From Centrapalus pauciflorus (Eukaryota > Streptophyta > Magnoliopsida > Asterales > Asteraceae), in the NCBI GenBank assembly GCA_020465985.1, contig JAANYP010000185.1, positions 48,380 through 112,379 of the forward strand: DNA of 64,000 nt. The letters are read 5' to 3'. A program made the translations under genes and the position numbers. The stretch's first letter is position 1. Every line of letters starts with the position of its first letter. Below are positions 44,938-56,896 of the stretch, piece by piece. The notes below the pieces were generated by a model, which was not told the DNA's origin, searched no databases, and was given only the letters and a program-made list of their open reading frames with translations.

Positions 44938-45866
44938 GAATTTGATAGCCTAAATGGTTTTTTCTCGAAGACTAGCCCTAACATTGTGACGTTCGTGAAC
45001 CATGTGGTATTTGGGTTAAGGATCTATATGGGCAGATCCTCAGACACAGCCTTTTCTATCACGAATAGTTCGGTTAACATTTTACAATGAGGGTAACTTA
45101 TCCCTTGGCCTAAGACATGGCATTCCCACAAATTTTACATAATAATGTACCCTAAGGATATTGTTGGGTATCCAGTCATTAACGCATGCACTAACAGTAT
45201 TTCTCAGAATCTAACAACAGTGGTGTCTTGACTTCTGGGAAGCAAGTTGAGGGTAACAAACTTCCACAGCACTATAGCTAGCAGACATAAATCCCCCTTA
45301 TTATAATGGACATACTCTCTCGCCTCCTCTATTGACATTCCAAATACTGTGGCTAACATCTCATCCCATTTCTTAGACCATCCACCAATTTGTCTCGCTC
45401 TACCCCCTTGAAGATCTAAAGATGACCAAAATTCCCTAGGCCTTGGAATATCTGCATCTATACCGAATTCCACACAAAGGATTTTCCTAGATACTGACTC
45501 TTTCTTGTTTCCTACTATTCTCGTGAGCTCAAAGTTATGGTCCTCTTCCTCTTCTTCTTTCCAAACAGTAGCGAACCACTGTTGGATCAAACTAGCATGA
45601 ATATACGGAAGTTCCCATTGTATGGCTTTAGCCTATCCTAGCCTCTCATAACACTTTAATATTTCAAAATTATCAAAGTCAGACTCTTTTAGGGTACGCT
45701 CTATGAGAAACCTAGGGGGTTTACCATTGTTAGTGTTTCGTGGAATTTCAGGGAACTCCACATTGACTGGTTTTTCGAAACGAACATCCCTAGGGTCGTG
45801 GGTTCTCATTCTAGGTTTTTGGGAAATTCCAGGACGGTTACTGTTTGCATGGAATTTGGTTGACAT
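44938..45866 (-). pseudogene. Athila-type ORF3 of element E, N-terminal part
   Basis: The ATG (45866-45864) directly follows ATTATTTTAG, a 3' splice site. The frame encodes MSTKFHANSNRPGISQKPRM, a TAG (Trp position) near 45633, then SLIQQWFATVW, FELTRIVGNKKESVSRKIL, FGIDADIPRPREFW and LCLLAIVLWKFVTLNLLPRS before a stop at 45204. Beyond it only broken frames reach element C. Layout resembles the ORF3 of G and F, but the sequence is clearly more divergent, so E is another subfamily. Function unknown. Confidence 0.6.
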
Positions 45867-46442
45867 CTAAAATAATGCAAAAACAAAGGATTAAAAATGT
45901 GGGGTTTTTACGTAAATGATGCATGATTATTTTAAACACCCTTTTCAATAATAATTAAACCAATCCTAAGTCTCACCAACAATGTGAGCCCAATCTAACC
46001 CTATCAAATGCATGAACTTTAATCATAAACAATCAATGAAAATGTAACCTTTTACGACAAAAAGTTTACAAATTATAATAAATACGGAAAAAAATGCATA
46101 ATTTTTATAAAAGTTTTGCAAGGAAAATTTTATATTAATTAAATGAATATTAAAAAATTATTAATAACCCTTATTCCTATAAAAACCATGTAACTCCCAA
46201 AAACTCAACCCATGCATGCATGATAAATCTATACAAAACTACTATAGAAAGAAGTTATGAGTGTTATAAGGCTTATATTTTGCTAACCTTTGAGATAAAC
46301 AAGCGTCGGATCGAAGAATTGATGTAGAAAAGACGTATTTTTGATATTTTTAGGCTTAGAAAATTGAAATCGCCGTTTTCTGGAACTGGAATTAAGGTTT
46401 TGGAGTTATGGGGACGATCATTACCATTTTTATAAGATTTTG

Positions 46443-46486
46443 AGCGCGTCGGGCCGCAGGGCAAGCGCAGGCCTGCCCCCGGGCCT
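46443..46486 (-). repeat. GC-rich palindromic island in the E spacer
   Basis: GCAGGGCAAGCGCAGGCCTG then CCCCCGGGCC. GCAGGCCTGC is a perfect palindrome within longer GC-rich dyads. Same position and partly the same words as the F island at 12721-12767. Confidence 0.6.
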
Positions 46487-46776
46487 TTGGATTCGCGATC
46501 TGGGCCATGCACTGGTATTGGAATCCTAATTCTTTAATTTTTACGGGTGTTCTCCCCAACTTACGCTCTTATTATCGGGCTAAAATAATTCTGCTACGTG
46601 CTTAAAAATTTTTATTTTCTGATGCGGGGTCTTATTATTTAATTTAAATCCTAATCTCTAAACGCAACCAAGTTCAGGAGGATGAATCCTCCCCACCTTA
46701 ATTGGGTACACACAAGTAACACAAATAAGCAAATAAATACACTTAAAAACAATTAAATTCAGATAATCAAAATACT

Positions 46777-46792
46777 CTGGGTTGCCTCCCAG
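46777..46792 (-). repeat. Conserved hairpin after Athila integrase
   Basis: CTGGGTTGCCTCCCAG can form a five-base stem (CTGGG/CCCAG). On the minus strand it reads GCGCTTTCTGGGAGGCAACC, a phrase I recall as common just after pol in Athila elements. Confidence 0.55.
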
Positions 46793-46850
46793 AAAGCGCT
46801 AAGTTTTACGTCTTCAACTAGACGTACTGCTCCTAAACTAATTAATTAAC

Positions 46851-47891
46851 CTTAGGATCTTGTAATCTGAAGAGTTCAGATACTAACATATCATTTGTGG
46901 TCCATTGAACATATAATTTAAGTCTATGTCCGTTTACTTTAAATGGCTCACCACCTTTCAGGTCATGTATTTCTACCGCACCGTGTGGGTAGGTATTCGT
47001 TACAATATATGGACCTGTTCATTTACTTTTTAATTTACCAAGAAATAACCTATGTCTTGCGCTAAATAACCAAACTTTATTTCCTTTGGTAAATATTTTA
47101 TTTTTAATCATTCTGTCGTGGAAAACCTTAGTTTTCTCTTTATAAATTCTGGCGCTTTCGTACGCTTCTCTACGAATTTCTTCCAGTTCATTCAATTGGA
47201 ATTTCGTATCAACACCGGCATCATGTAAATTAAAATTAGAGTTTTTGATTGCCCATAGAGCTCGGTGTTCTAATTCCACTGGGAAATGGCAAAGCTTACC
47301 ATACACAAGTCTATATGGGGACATACCGATTGGTGTTTTAAATGCGTTTCTGTATGCCCATAGAGCATCCTCTAATTTTTGTGACCAATCTTTACGATCA
47401 GGTCTGACAGTTTTCTAAAGGATTCTCTTGATCTCTCTATTAGAGATCTCGACTTGTCCGCTAGTTTGCGGATGATAAGGCGTTGCTATTTTATGGTTAA
47501 CTTCATACCGTTTAAGGAGTTTAGCAAAATGCTGATTATTAAAATGTGACTCTCTGTCACTGATGATAGCCCTTGGAATACCGTGTCATGCTAAAATATT
47601 TATTTTAACAAATTTGCACACAACCCGCTTATCATTAGTGCGTGTAGCTTCTGCTTCCACCCATTCGGAAACATAATCTACTTCAACTAAGATGTACTCG
47701 TATCCAAATGATTTTTGGAATGGTCCCATAAAATCAATGCCCCAAACATCAAATACTTCGACAACTAATATCGGGGTCATAGGCATGTCATCTCTTTTCG
47801 CGATGCCACCAGTTTGCTGGCATCTTGTGCACCCTTTAACAAACTCGTAGGCATCCTTAAATATCGTGGGCCAGAAAAACCCACACTGCAA
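46851..47891 (-). pseudogene. Element E integrase
   Basis: Minus-strand fragments: FFWPTIFKDAYEFVKGCTRC then QQTGGIAKRDDMP (47891-47586), WGIDFMGPF and later AIISDRESHFNNQHF, YHPQTSGQVEISNREIKRIL. The D, D, E positions can still be seen. MSPYRLVYGKLCHFPVELEH begins the next open run (47324-47019), followed by GGEPFKVNGHRLKLYVQ to about 46851. Several stops interrupt it. This GAMYGK-like C-terminus is typical of Athila and has no chromodomain. Confidence 0.82.
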
Positions 47892-48092
47892 TATCCGGTG
47901 GCCAGTTTTCTTTGTGCTGAAATGGCCACCGCATGCATATGAATGGCTGTGTTTAAGAATATCTTCGTGTTCCGAGTTAGGGAAACATCGTCTTATAATT
48001 TGATCTACTCCTATTTTAGATAGATCAGGCTCATCCCAAATGTAGTGCCTTGCTTGAGTATATACATATTTTCTTTGTTGTGAGTTCCAGTG

Positions 48093-48707
48093 CTATGGAA
48101 ATCTTCCTGTTACGAAATAGTTAACTAGATTCACAAACCAGAGAATTTTAGATAAAGATAATAATTGTTCATCAGGGAAGGAGTCCCTGATTTGATTAGT
48201 TGAGTTTGTTGGGATTAATTTAAGCCTTGATAAATGATCGGCAACAACATTTTTTGTGCCTTTTTTATCATTAATTTCTAAATCAACTTCTTGCAATAGA
48301 AGGATCCACCGAATTAATCTAGGCATGGCATCCTTCTTTGCCAATAAATGTCTTAAAGCACTGTGGTCAGAGTACAATATTACTTTTGCCCCCCAAATAT
48401 AGGATCTGAATTTATCTAGGGCAAACACTACAACTAACAACTTTTTTTTCGTGGTGGTGTAATTGATATGTGCCTCATTAAAGGTTTTACTTGCGTAGTA
48501 AACCACCACTGGCTTTTTCTCAAATCTTTGTCCTAAAACAGGACCAACTGCATAATCACTCGCATTGCACATGATCTCAAATGGTTGAGACCAATCCGGA
48601 GATTGCAGATATGGCGCTTCAGTTAATTTTGATTTAAGCTTCTCAAATGCTTTCATACCAGCATCATCAAAATTAAACTCGATATCTTTTGATAGAAAAG
48701 ATTGCAT
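48093..48707 (-). pseudogene. Element E RNase H
   Basis: One open frame: FNFDDAGMKAFEKLKSKLTE, MCNASDYAVGPVLGQR, KTFNEAHINYTTTKKKLLVV, VILYSDHSALRHLL and KGTKNVVADHLSRL. The first catalytic Asp (usually CDASD) is Asn and the usual Glu in TEKELL is Lys, so it should be inactive. Confidence 0.85.
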
Positions 48708-48742
48708 AACGGCCTTGAGATCTCACTGAAATCTTTAATGAA

Positions 48743-50026
48743 TCACCGATAAAAACCATCGTGGCCTAAGAATGATCTTATTCCTTTAAGGTTGGTAGGG
48801 GGTGGAAGTGAGGAAATTAATTGAACTTTTGCTTTATCTACCTCCATTCCTCTCTCGGACACAATGTGACCTAGGACTACCCCTTCTTTTACTATAAAAT
48901 GGCTTTTCTCCCAACTGAACACTAAGTTGGTTTCAGTGCATCTCTTTAGGACCTTTTCTAAATGTCCTAGACAATTTTCAAATGTTTTATCAAATATGGA
49001 GAATTTTTTTATAAATATTTCAAGAGAACCACCCACCATATCTGAAAAGATAGCCATCATACATCGCTGAAATGTGGCAGGTGCATTACATAGTCCAAAG
49101 CAAAAGTGCCATAGGGACATGTAAATGTAGTTTTCTCTTGATCCTTTGGATGGATTGGAATTTGATTGTAACCAGAATATCCATCTAAGAAACAGTAAAA
49201 CTTCTGTCCTACTAATTTTTCCACTACTTGATCTATAAACGGTAGCGGGAAATGGTCTTTTGAAGTAGCAGCATTAAGTTTTCTGTAATCTATACAAACT
49301 CTCCACCCATTTATAGGGCGAGTAGTTATCTTCTCTCCTTCTTCAGTATTAGTGACTGTAATTCCTAATTTCTTGGGCACAGTTTGGGTTGGACTTACCC
49401 ACTTTCTATCAGATATAGGATATATAATTCCAGCGTCCAACCATTTTAATACTTCCTTCTTAACTACCTCTCTCAAATTAGGATTCAACCTCCTTTGTGT
49501 ATCCCGAGCTGGTTTAGCTTCTAGATCAGTAATGATTCGATGCATACACAAAGTGGGACTGATTCCTTTTAAATCAACTATCGTCCACAATACTGCTTCT
49601 TTATATTTGACTAATACTTGCATTAGAGCTTTCTCTTGCTCTTTAGTCAGATCTGATAAAATTATGACAGGCAACATGTTATTCTGACCTAGAGAATCAT
49701 ATTTTAGATGAGATGGCAGCTCCTTCAATTCTACAACAGGTGGTTGCTCTATTGAAGGTTTGGCTGACTTAGGTAAATCAGTAGGTAATTTTTCAGTCCT
49801 ATGGGTCCACGGTGGTTGTTTTGACTCTAGTGTGGATTCCATGACTACTTCAAGCATATCCCACTTAGTGTGATTTAACTTAGCTAGCTCATTTTCAGCA
49901 AAGAATAACTCAGTATCATCTTTGGGGTTGATTAATGAACTATGTTGTTGTGCAAGTTCGTCCACCATGTCTATAAGATAACATTCTTAATCAATAGCAG
50001 AGACACTTGAAGCATTAAACACATTC
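48743..50026 (-). pseudogene. Element E reverse transcriptase with mutated active site
   Basis: From the truncation at 50026: an in-frame TAA near 49988, then MVDELAQQHSSL, LKELPSHLKYDSLG, ISPTLCMHRI, RRLNPNLREVVKKEVLKWLD, WVSPTQTVPKK, WRVCIDYRKLNAATSKDHFP and CFLDGYSGYNQIPIHPKDQE. A frame change near 49110 leads to LCNAPATFQRCMMAIFSDMV. The catalytic FMDD position reads FIKK (near 49010), so polymerase activity must be lost. FLGHDGFYR ends the run. Confidence 0.87.
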
Positions 50027-52435
50027 TGTCACACCCTGCTACCCCGGTTGGCAGCGAGGCGTGACGAGTGCGGAAGCGTAACCATAATCATAATGAACGA
50101 CCACTATATGGACGTTTTTAAAATACATCGATAAAGCTTTAAAGCATAGAAATGTTTTACAGAGTCTGAAATGGGAAATGAAGTTCGCACAAATACAGAG
50201 ATTTAATTACATAATTAAATATTCAAAATAATGCAGCTAAATCTCCGATAAACTGAATATGCATGCGACTCCATGGATGCAGAAGCTTGAAAGTAAAATA
50301 CGTCTGAGGCATACTTGCCTTAATTTCCTGAAAATACACGCTAAAACCGTCAACAAAAATTGTTGGTGAGCTCATAGGTTTACACGTAAATCTGACTTGT
50401 ATGGACAATAATAATAGAGGTTGAATTTATAAAATCATAAATTCCTTGTTATGTATTACATATAAACCATCATGCAACCGAAGCTTAATTTAACATAAGT
50501 TTGCTCTGTGCAGTATTCCCATACGTAATACCGTTTGTTGAATATATATGCACCCGCCGTTAGCCAAACCAACTAACCCGAGTGGGGGACATGACTCCCA
50601 ATAGATCTATCCACAATATATTCGCGCTTACAAATAAATGCAATTAACGGTTCATGATATCAGAGCTAATGGAATCCAATGTGTAATACATAATAGAAAT
50701 GAAAATATTTCTGTGTCCATATGAAAACGAAGCATGTATTTCATCCCCAAAATATAACAGTGTGAAAATAGGGGCTATGAGAACTCACCGTGAGTGCGTC
50801 GGCAAAAACGAGCGTAAAATGCAAATTAGCGTTGTTTGATGGGTGATGAAGCCGGATAAGCTTAATCGAGTCCTAAATGATAATAGGGACTTAATATCTC
50901 TAATATATGATAATATGTATATTTATAGATTTTTATGTCTTAAATCACCCAACATTACAAGTTTATAAATAAAATGCGCTTAAAACGTCAAGTTTATATA
51001 TATATAATTTTCCAGCTTTTTCGGAGGTTTTTCGGCCTACTTTGAGGCTGTTTTTAACCAAGCTCCAAAATGTTTTAGACTTTGGTTTTCTAGGACATTC
51101 AACTACTATATACAAAGGATTTTTAGAATCAAGAACGGCCATTTTTCGAGATGTTTAGGTTGGTGAAAAAGCTCGTTAAAAACCCTATGTTGGCCATTTT
51201 TTGAGCTGTCAAACTTTCGGTTTCCCAAATAATTTCTGGAGGTCTTAAACTTCACAATAAATCATGAAAATTTGCAGATCTATAATTAAGACATAGATCT
51301 AACTTTTGAGACAAGAATCAACTCATTTCGTTGAGTTATGAATTAGTTATGATTTTTCAAAGTCGATATAAATTTTCTGCCGAAAATCCGTAGTTTATAA
51401 ACTTACAACAACTTATGATTCTTGTTGTTTATTCAAAGACTACTTGTATAAAAGTCATAATAGTTATAAAAACACTTATATATCACATGTTTTCATAATA
51501 TTAACACTTTTATAATGTGTTTACATATTCATAAACACATTTAAAGAAACAACTTAAAATAAGAACTAGAAACTTATAACTTGAGTTTTTTTATGAAACT
51601 TGTTGTTGTAGGTGATTATATATATTATGCAAGACTTATATAAACGTAAATATAAGATGTAATAGGTTAGTATTTACTTACTTTGATGTTTTTAGAAGAA
51701 TGAAAATGAGTAGAAGGTTGGATCTTCAAAAGTTTCACCAAGAACACTTCAAAAATATGAAGAACACTTGAAAGAACACTTTGTGTGTTCTTGAGGGCTT
51801 GTGACCGGTTTTCAAGAGGGAGAGAAAGGAGAGATTTTTCTTTGAAGGTGTGAGGAAAATGCAAGGAATTAGGGTCTTATTTATAGAGGTGAAAAAGGTG
51901 GTGAAATGATGAAAATAGTTGTAAAATCGTGGATGAAAGGAAAGAGGAGGATTTGATGTAGAAATGTTGAGTAAAATATGTTTTTCTTTGGTCCTTTTGG
52001 TCCTTCATTGGCTGGCATATATGGCCAATATTAGGGGGGTATTTCTATTTTTTTTTTGTATAAAAGTATTTAGAAATGTATTCTTGTATTTCCCTTTTCT
52101 TGTAAATTCATAAATACTTTTGGATGCATTGTTTTAATGAATTGTTTTAGTCTTGCATAATTAAGGTTAAGTAATTGTATTAGTGTATGATTAGTGTCAC
52201 TAATCATGATTTAATTATGTACTTAGTTGAATTAATCCCTCATATGATAAATTGATCGGATTAATTGATTTCCCGATTCATCGCACCGATGAATTTGATT
52301 CTAATTGAGTTGAATTTTCTAATAAACCTTGTTAATCACTTGATTAATTTCTAATGACCATTGATTAGGCTATAATTGACTATTAAATGTAGATTACGGC
52401 TTTGTTGCTAACCTGGTTTAGTGCCGGATGTTACA
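50027..52435 (-). repeat. 3' LTR of element I (2,409 bases)
   Basis: In plus sense TGTCACACCCTGCTACC to GCCGGATGTTACA. Minus-strand donor CATCAAA/GTAAGT (51681-51680) and acceptor GTATTTTCAG/GAAATTAAGG (50330-50329) match the 5' LTR. AT-rich otherwise, without a gene. Confidence 0.92.
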
Positions 52436-52450
52436 GTCTCCCCCTGTTAA
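52436..52450 (-). other. Polypurine tract of element I
   Basis: Minus-strand TTAACAGGGGGAGAC directly before the 3' LTR start TGTAACATCC. Confidence 0.85.
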
Positions 52451-52468
52451 GGGAATTTCGTCCCGAAA

Positions 52469-55400
52469 TTAGCTTGTGTTCTCCACTGCTTGAGTATCTG
52501 AGAACAGGTGAGGGTATTTTTCCCGGAACTGATCTTCTCGTTCCCATGTAAACTCAGGACCTCGCTTAGAGTTCCATCTGACTTTTATTATTGGGATCCG
52601 ACTGTGCTTGAGTTTCTTGACTTCTCGGTCCATTATTTCTACAGGTTGCTCAACGAAGTTCAACTTATCGTCTAACTCCAGCTCGTCCATGGGTATAACG
52701 AGTGATTCATCAGCCAGACACTTCTTAAGATTGGACACGTGGAAGGTATTATGAACGTTACTAAGCTCTGGGGGCAGGTCGAGTCGGTAAGCTACCTGGC
52801 CAATTCTTTTGGTGATATTGAATGGTCCGATATAACGAGGATTGAGTTTTCCTCGTTTCCCAAAACGGATTACGCCATTCCAAGGCGAGACTTTCAACAT
52901 TACTTGATCTCCCTCTTGGAATTCCAAATCCTTCCGTCGAATGTCTGCATAACTCTTCTGTCGATCCCGCGCGATTTTTAATCGGTTACGAATCTGGGCT
53001 ATCTTTTCTGTAGTCTCTTGGATGATCTCAGGTCCAGTGATCTGACTATCTCCTACTTCAGCCCAACAAAGAGGTGATCGACACGTTCGCCCGTAGAGTG
53101 CCTCGAATGGGGCGGTCTTAATGCTCGAGTGGTAGCTGTTGTTATAGGAAAACTCGACTAATGGCAGGTGTATGTCCCAACTTTTGCCAAAATCGATGAC
53201 ACATGCCCTTAACATGTCTTCCAACGTCTGAATCGTCCTTTCACTCTGACCATCCGTTTGCGGGTGATAGGCTGTGCTCATGTCTAGGCGTGTACCCAGT
53301 GCTTCTTGCAGTGACTGCCAAAATCTTGATGTGAACCGGCTGTCCCTGTCCGATATAATTGATACTGGCACTCCATGCCTTGAGACGACTTCTTTAAGAT
53401 AGATTCGTGTTAACTTATCCATCTTATCAGTCTCCTTGATTGGAAGGAAATGTGCGGTTTTGGTAAGTCGATCCACAATCACCCAAATAGTGTCATATCC
53501 TCCAGAAGTCTTTGGCAACTTGGTGATGAAATCCATGGTGATGTTTTCCCACTTCCACTGGGGTATTTCTGGTTGAAATAGCAATCCTGATGGTTTTTGG
53601 TGCTCAGCCTTAACCTTCAAACATGTTAAGCACTTGCTGACATAGGTAGCAATGTCAGCCTTCATGTTTGGCCACCAGTACATTCGTTTCAAGTCGTGAT
53701 ACATTTTATCTGACCCTGGATGGATAGCATATCTTGTTTTATGCCCTTCATCCATGACCAGCTTCCTTACTCCTCCGAGTTTTGGTAGCCAAATTCTGCC
53801 CATGAAGTATCGACATCCATCTGGCTTGATTTCAAACTGCTTATCCATACCTCTCAAGGCTTCATCCAGTAGATTACCCTCCTTGACTGCTTCTTCTTGT
53901 GCCTTGCGGACTTGAGAGTTTAGATTTGACTGTATAGTCATGACCAAAGCTCGGACTCTTAATGGCTTAACCCGTTCCTTTCGGCTTAGGGCATCAGCCA
54001 CGACATTCGCCTTCCCCGGATGATAACGAATCTCGCAGTCATAATCGCTAAGTAGTTCAACCCAACGACGCTGCCTCATATTTAACTCTTTCTAGTTCAG
54101 AATATGCTGAAGACTTTTATGGTCTGTGAACACCGTGCACTTAGTTCCATACAGGTAGTGCCTCCATATTTTGAGAGTAAACACCACTGCTCCAAGCTCT
54201 AAGTCATGAGTCGTATAATTCACCTCGTGAATTTTGAGCTGTCGCGATGCGTAAGCAATGACTCTATCCCTTTGCATGAGCACACAACCTAATCCATTGT
54301 GTGAGGCATCACAGTAGACCAAAAAATTTTCAGTCCTTTCGGGTAAGGACAGAATTGGTGCACTACACAACCTTTGCTTTAGCTGCTGAAACGCCTTTTC
54401 TTGCTCTTCACCCTAGATATACTTCACATCCTTCCGAGTCAATTCTGTTAAGGAACCTGCTATCTTTGAGAAGTTTTCGATAAATCGCCTATAATAACCG
54501 GCAAGTCCTAGAAATTGGCGGATTTCCGTGGGGGTTCTAGGAGTCGCCCAGTTCTTTATGGCCTCGATTTTTGATGGATCAACTTGGATTCCCTGGCTGT
54601 TGATCACATGTCCAAGGAATTTAACTTCTCGCAACCAAAATTCACATTTTGAAAATTTGGCGTATAACTGTTCCTTCTCTAACAACTCCAAGATCAGCTT
54701 GAGGTGGTGTTCATGCTCCTCCTTATTTCTGGAATAGATGAGAATATCGTCTATGAACACTATTACAAATTTGTCCAGATACGATTTACACACTCGATTC
54801 ATGAGGTCCATGAATACGGCTGGTGCGTTAGTCAAACCGAAGGGCATTACCTAGAATTCGTAATGTCCATAATGAGTTCTGAATGCTGTCTTGGGTATAT
54901 CTTCTTCCCGAACCTTTACTTGATGATAACCGGATCGCAGATCAATCTTAGAGTAGAAGCTAGATCCCTGTAGTTGGTCAAACAGGTCATCAATTCTGGG
55001 GAGAGGGTAGCGGTTCTTTACCGTTAACTTGTTTAGCTCTCGGTAGTCTATGCACATTCTGAAGGATCCGTCTTTCTTTTTCACGAACAAGACCGGAGCT
55101 CCCCAAGGTGAGGAACTTGGTCGAATGAATCCTTTATCCATCAACTCTTGTAATTGATTGGATAGCTCTTGCATCTCAGAAGCGGCGAGTCTATATGGGG
55201 CCCTTGCGACCGGTGCAGCTCCCGTCACCAAATCGATTTGAAACTCTACTTGCCTAGTTGGCGGAAGTGCAGGCAAATCTTCCGGGAAGACCTTCGGATA
55301 GTCACAAACCACGGGAATATCCTCGAGTCGCTTCTCCTCCGACTCTTTTTCTACAATTTTCACCAGTACTGCATGACAACCTTTCCTAAGGCACTTTAAT

Positions 55401-56896
55401 GTTCTTAGGCCGGATATGACATTCAACTGTCGGTTCTTTCTTTCTCCTTGGACTGTTAGGAACTTCTTCTTGTGGAGTGGTATCCGTACCACTTTCTTAC
55501 CACACAAAATCTCGGCATGATTGTGTGACAACCAATCCATACCAACTACTATGTCAAAACTTCCGAGTTCTATAGGCATCAAGTCTATCTTAAAGGGATG
55601 ATCTGTCAGCTTCAGTGTGCATTCCTTAATGATACTACTTGCCTCTATTATTTTACCGTCAGCCAGTTCTATAGTATAAGAGTTGTCTAAGGGAAAAGGA
55701 GCGGCATTCAATTGCTTACTAAACTTATCAGATATAAAGCTCCTATCAGCCCCAGTATCAAAGAGTACGTAAGCATAAATGTCATTTAAAAGAAACGTAC
55801 CTGATACTACGTGGGGATATTGACGAGCGTCTCCTGCTCCTAATACAAAAGCTCTCCCCTGAGCTCCTCCACCATTCTTCAACTTCGGGCACTCACTCTT
55901 GAAGTGCCCGGTAACTCCACATTCAAAGCAGCCTTTTTGATTTCCGACATTGCCACCCGAGGTTCCAAACTTACAGTCTTTGGTCATATGGCCAACACGC
56001 TTACATTTTCCACAAGTTGGGCAGGGACCTTTGTTGTGGTGAAAGGTGCATTGGGCGCAGAAAGGCTTGGTACACGTGTAGCCTTTCCTTGACTCTGTTC
56101 CTGCTGCGTAGGCCTTGATGGTCTCGGGGTTCTTGGATTGTGAACCCGTACTCTTCCCAGACTTGTCTTCCCACTTTCTCTTATTTTCCCCGGCTTTGGC
56201 TTCATTCCTCCGGGACACTTGATCCATTAAATTGTTTGCCATCCTGATGGCATCCTGTATGGTGGATGGGTTTGAGGCAGTCACATTACCTTGAATTTGA
56301 GGAGCGAGTCCCCAAATGTAACGTTCGATCTTTTTGTACTCCGGGGTCACCATCTGAGGGCACAGAATGCTCAGTTCATGAAATCGGTTGGTGTACCCCG
56401 TCACATCCGTTCCCTTCATTGACAGGTTCCAGAACTCCGATTCCATCTTCTGGAGTTCGTTCCTTGGACAGTACTCGTCTGTCATCATTTGCTTCAATGC
56501 GGACCATGTGAGCTGGTAGGCTTCATCAATACTTACAGACTGAACATAGGAATTCCACCATGTGAGGGCGCTATCTTGTAGGGTGTGAGTAGCGAACTTC
56601 ACCCTATCTCCTTCAGCACATCCGCTGACGCGAAAGACAGACTCTAACTTCTCAAACCATCGTATCAAGCCAACGGCTCCTTCGGTTCCGTTGAAGTATC
56701 GGGGTTTGCAACTTAAAAATCCTTTAATTCCACAACATTTTGCGTGGATTTCAGTTCCCCCCGTGGTGCGGCTAGCACCACCATCTCCATTAGCTGAGCT
56801 ATTCCTATTTGCCTCATATGTGGCTATAGCGGCAGCCACTCTTTGTGCGACTAGCTCTTCAATGTCAGCAGCGTTCATTGCTCGTTTCGGCGGCAT
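52469..56896 (-). CDS. Gag-pol polyprotein of element I with three in-frame TAG stops
   Basis: One frame of 1,476 codons with TAG at 54853-54851, 54415-54413 and 54094-54092 and no frameshift. Gag: MPPKRAMNAADIEELV, FNGTEGAVGLIRWFEKLESV; knuckles CGKCKRVGHMTKDC and CFECGVTGHFKSEC. Protease: VLFDTGADRSF. RT: WGAPVLFVKKKDGSFRMCID, SKIDLRSGYHQVKV, MPFGLTNAPAVFMDLMN, VIVFIDDILIYS. RNase H: VYCDASHNGLGCVLMQ, TDHKSLQHIL. Integrase: HHCC (HKTRYAIHPGSDKMYH, CLTCLKVKAEH), MDFITKLPKT, SIISDRDSRFTSRFW, TDGQSERTIQTLE. Chromodomain: KLKHSRIPIIKVRWNSKR, FTWEREDQFREKYPHLF. The stops replace, by comparison with relatives, Leu (before MPFGL), Trp and Gln codons. All catalytic residues I can check are kept. 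The start is the first ATG before the gag domain. Confidence 0.9.

Larger units (their letters stand above)
45867..46850 (-). other. Element E spacer between integrase and ORF3
   Basis: No gene. In minus-strand order it holds the CTGGG/CCCAG hairpin (46777-46792), GCGTAAGTTGGGGAGA (46551-46564), the GC-rich island (46443-46486) and AT-rich DNA ending in the ORF3 acceptor ATTATTTTAG. Confidence 0.6.
44938..50026 (-). mobile_element. Element E: Athila-type Ty3/gypsy element, pol and ORF3
   Basis: Minus-strand order RT, RNase H, integrase, conserved hairpin, purine tract, spacer, ORF3. RT wording (ATFQRCMMAIFSDM, IPIHPKDQEKTTFTCPYGTF) is Athila. It ends abruptly at 50026 against the LTR of element I, so gag, protease and 5' LTR are missing. 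The ORF3 end lies at 13246-13541, beyond element C. Confidence 0.85.
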
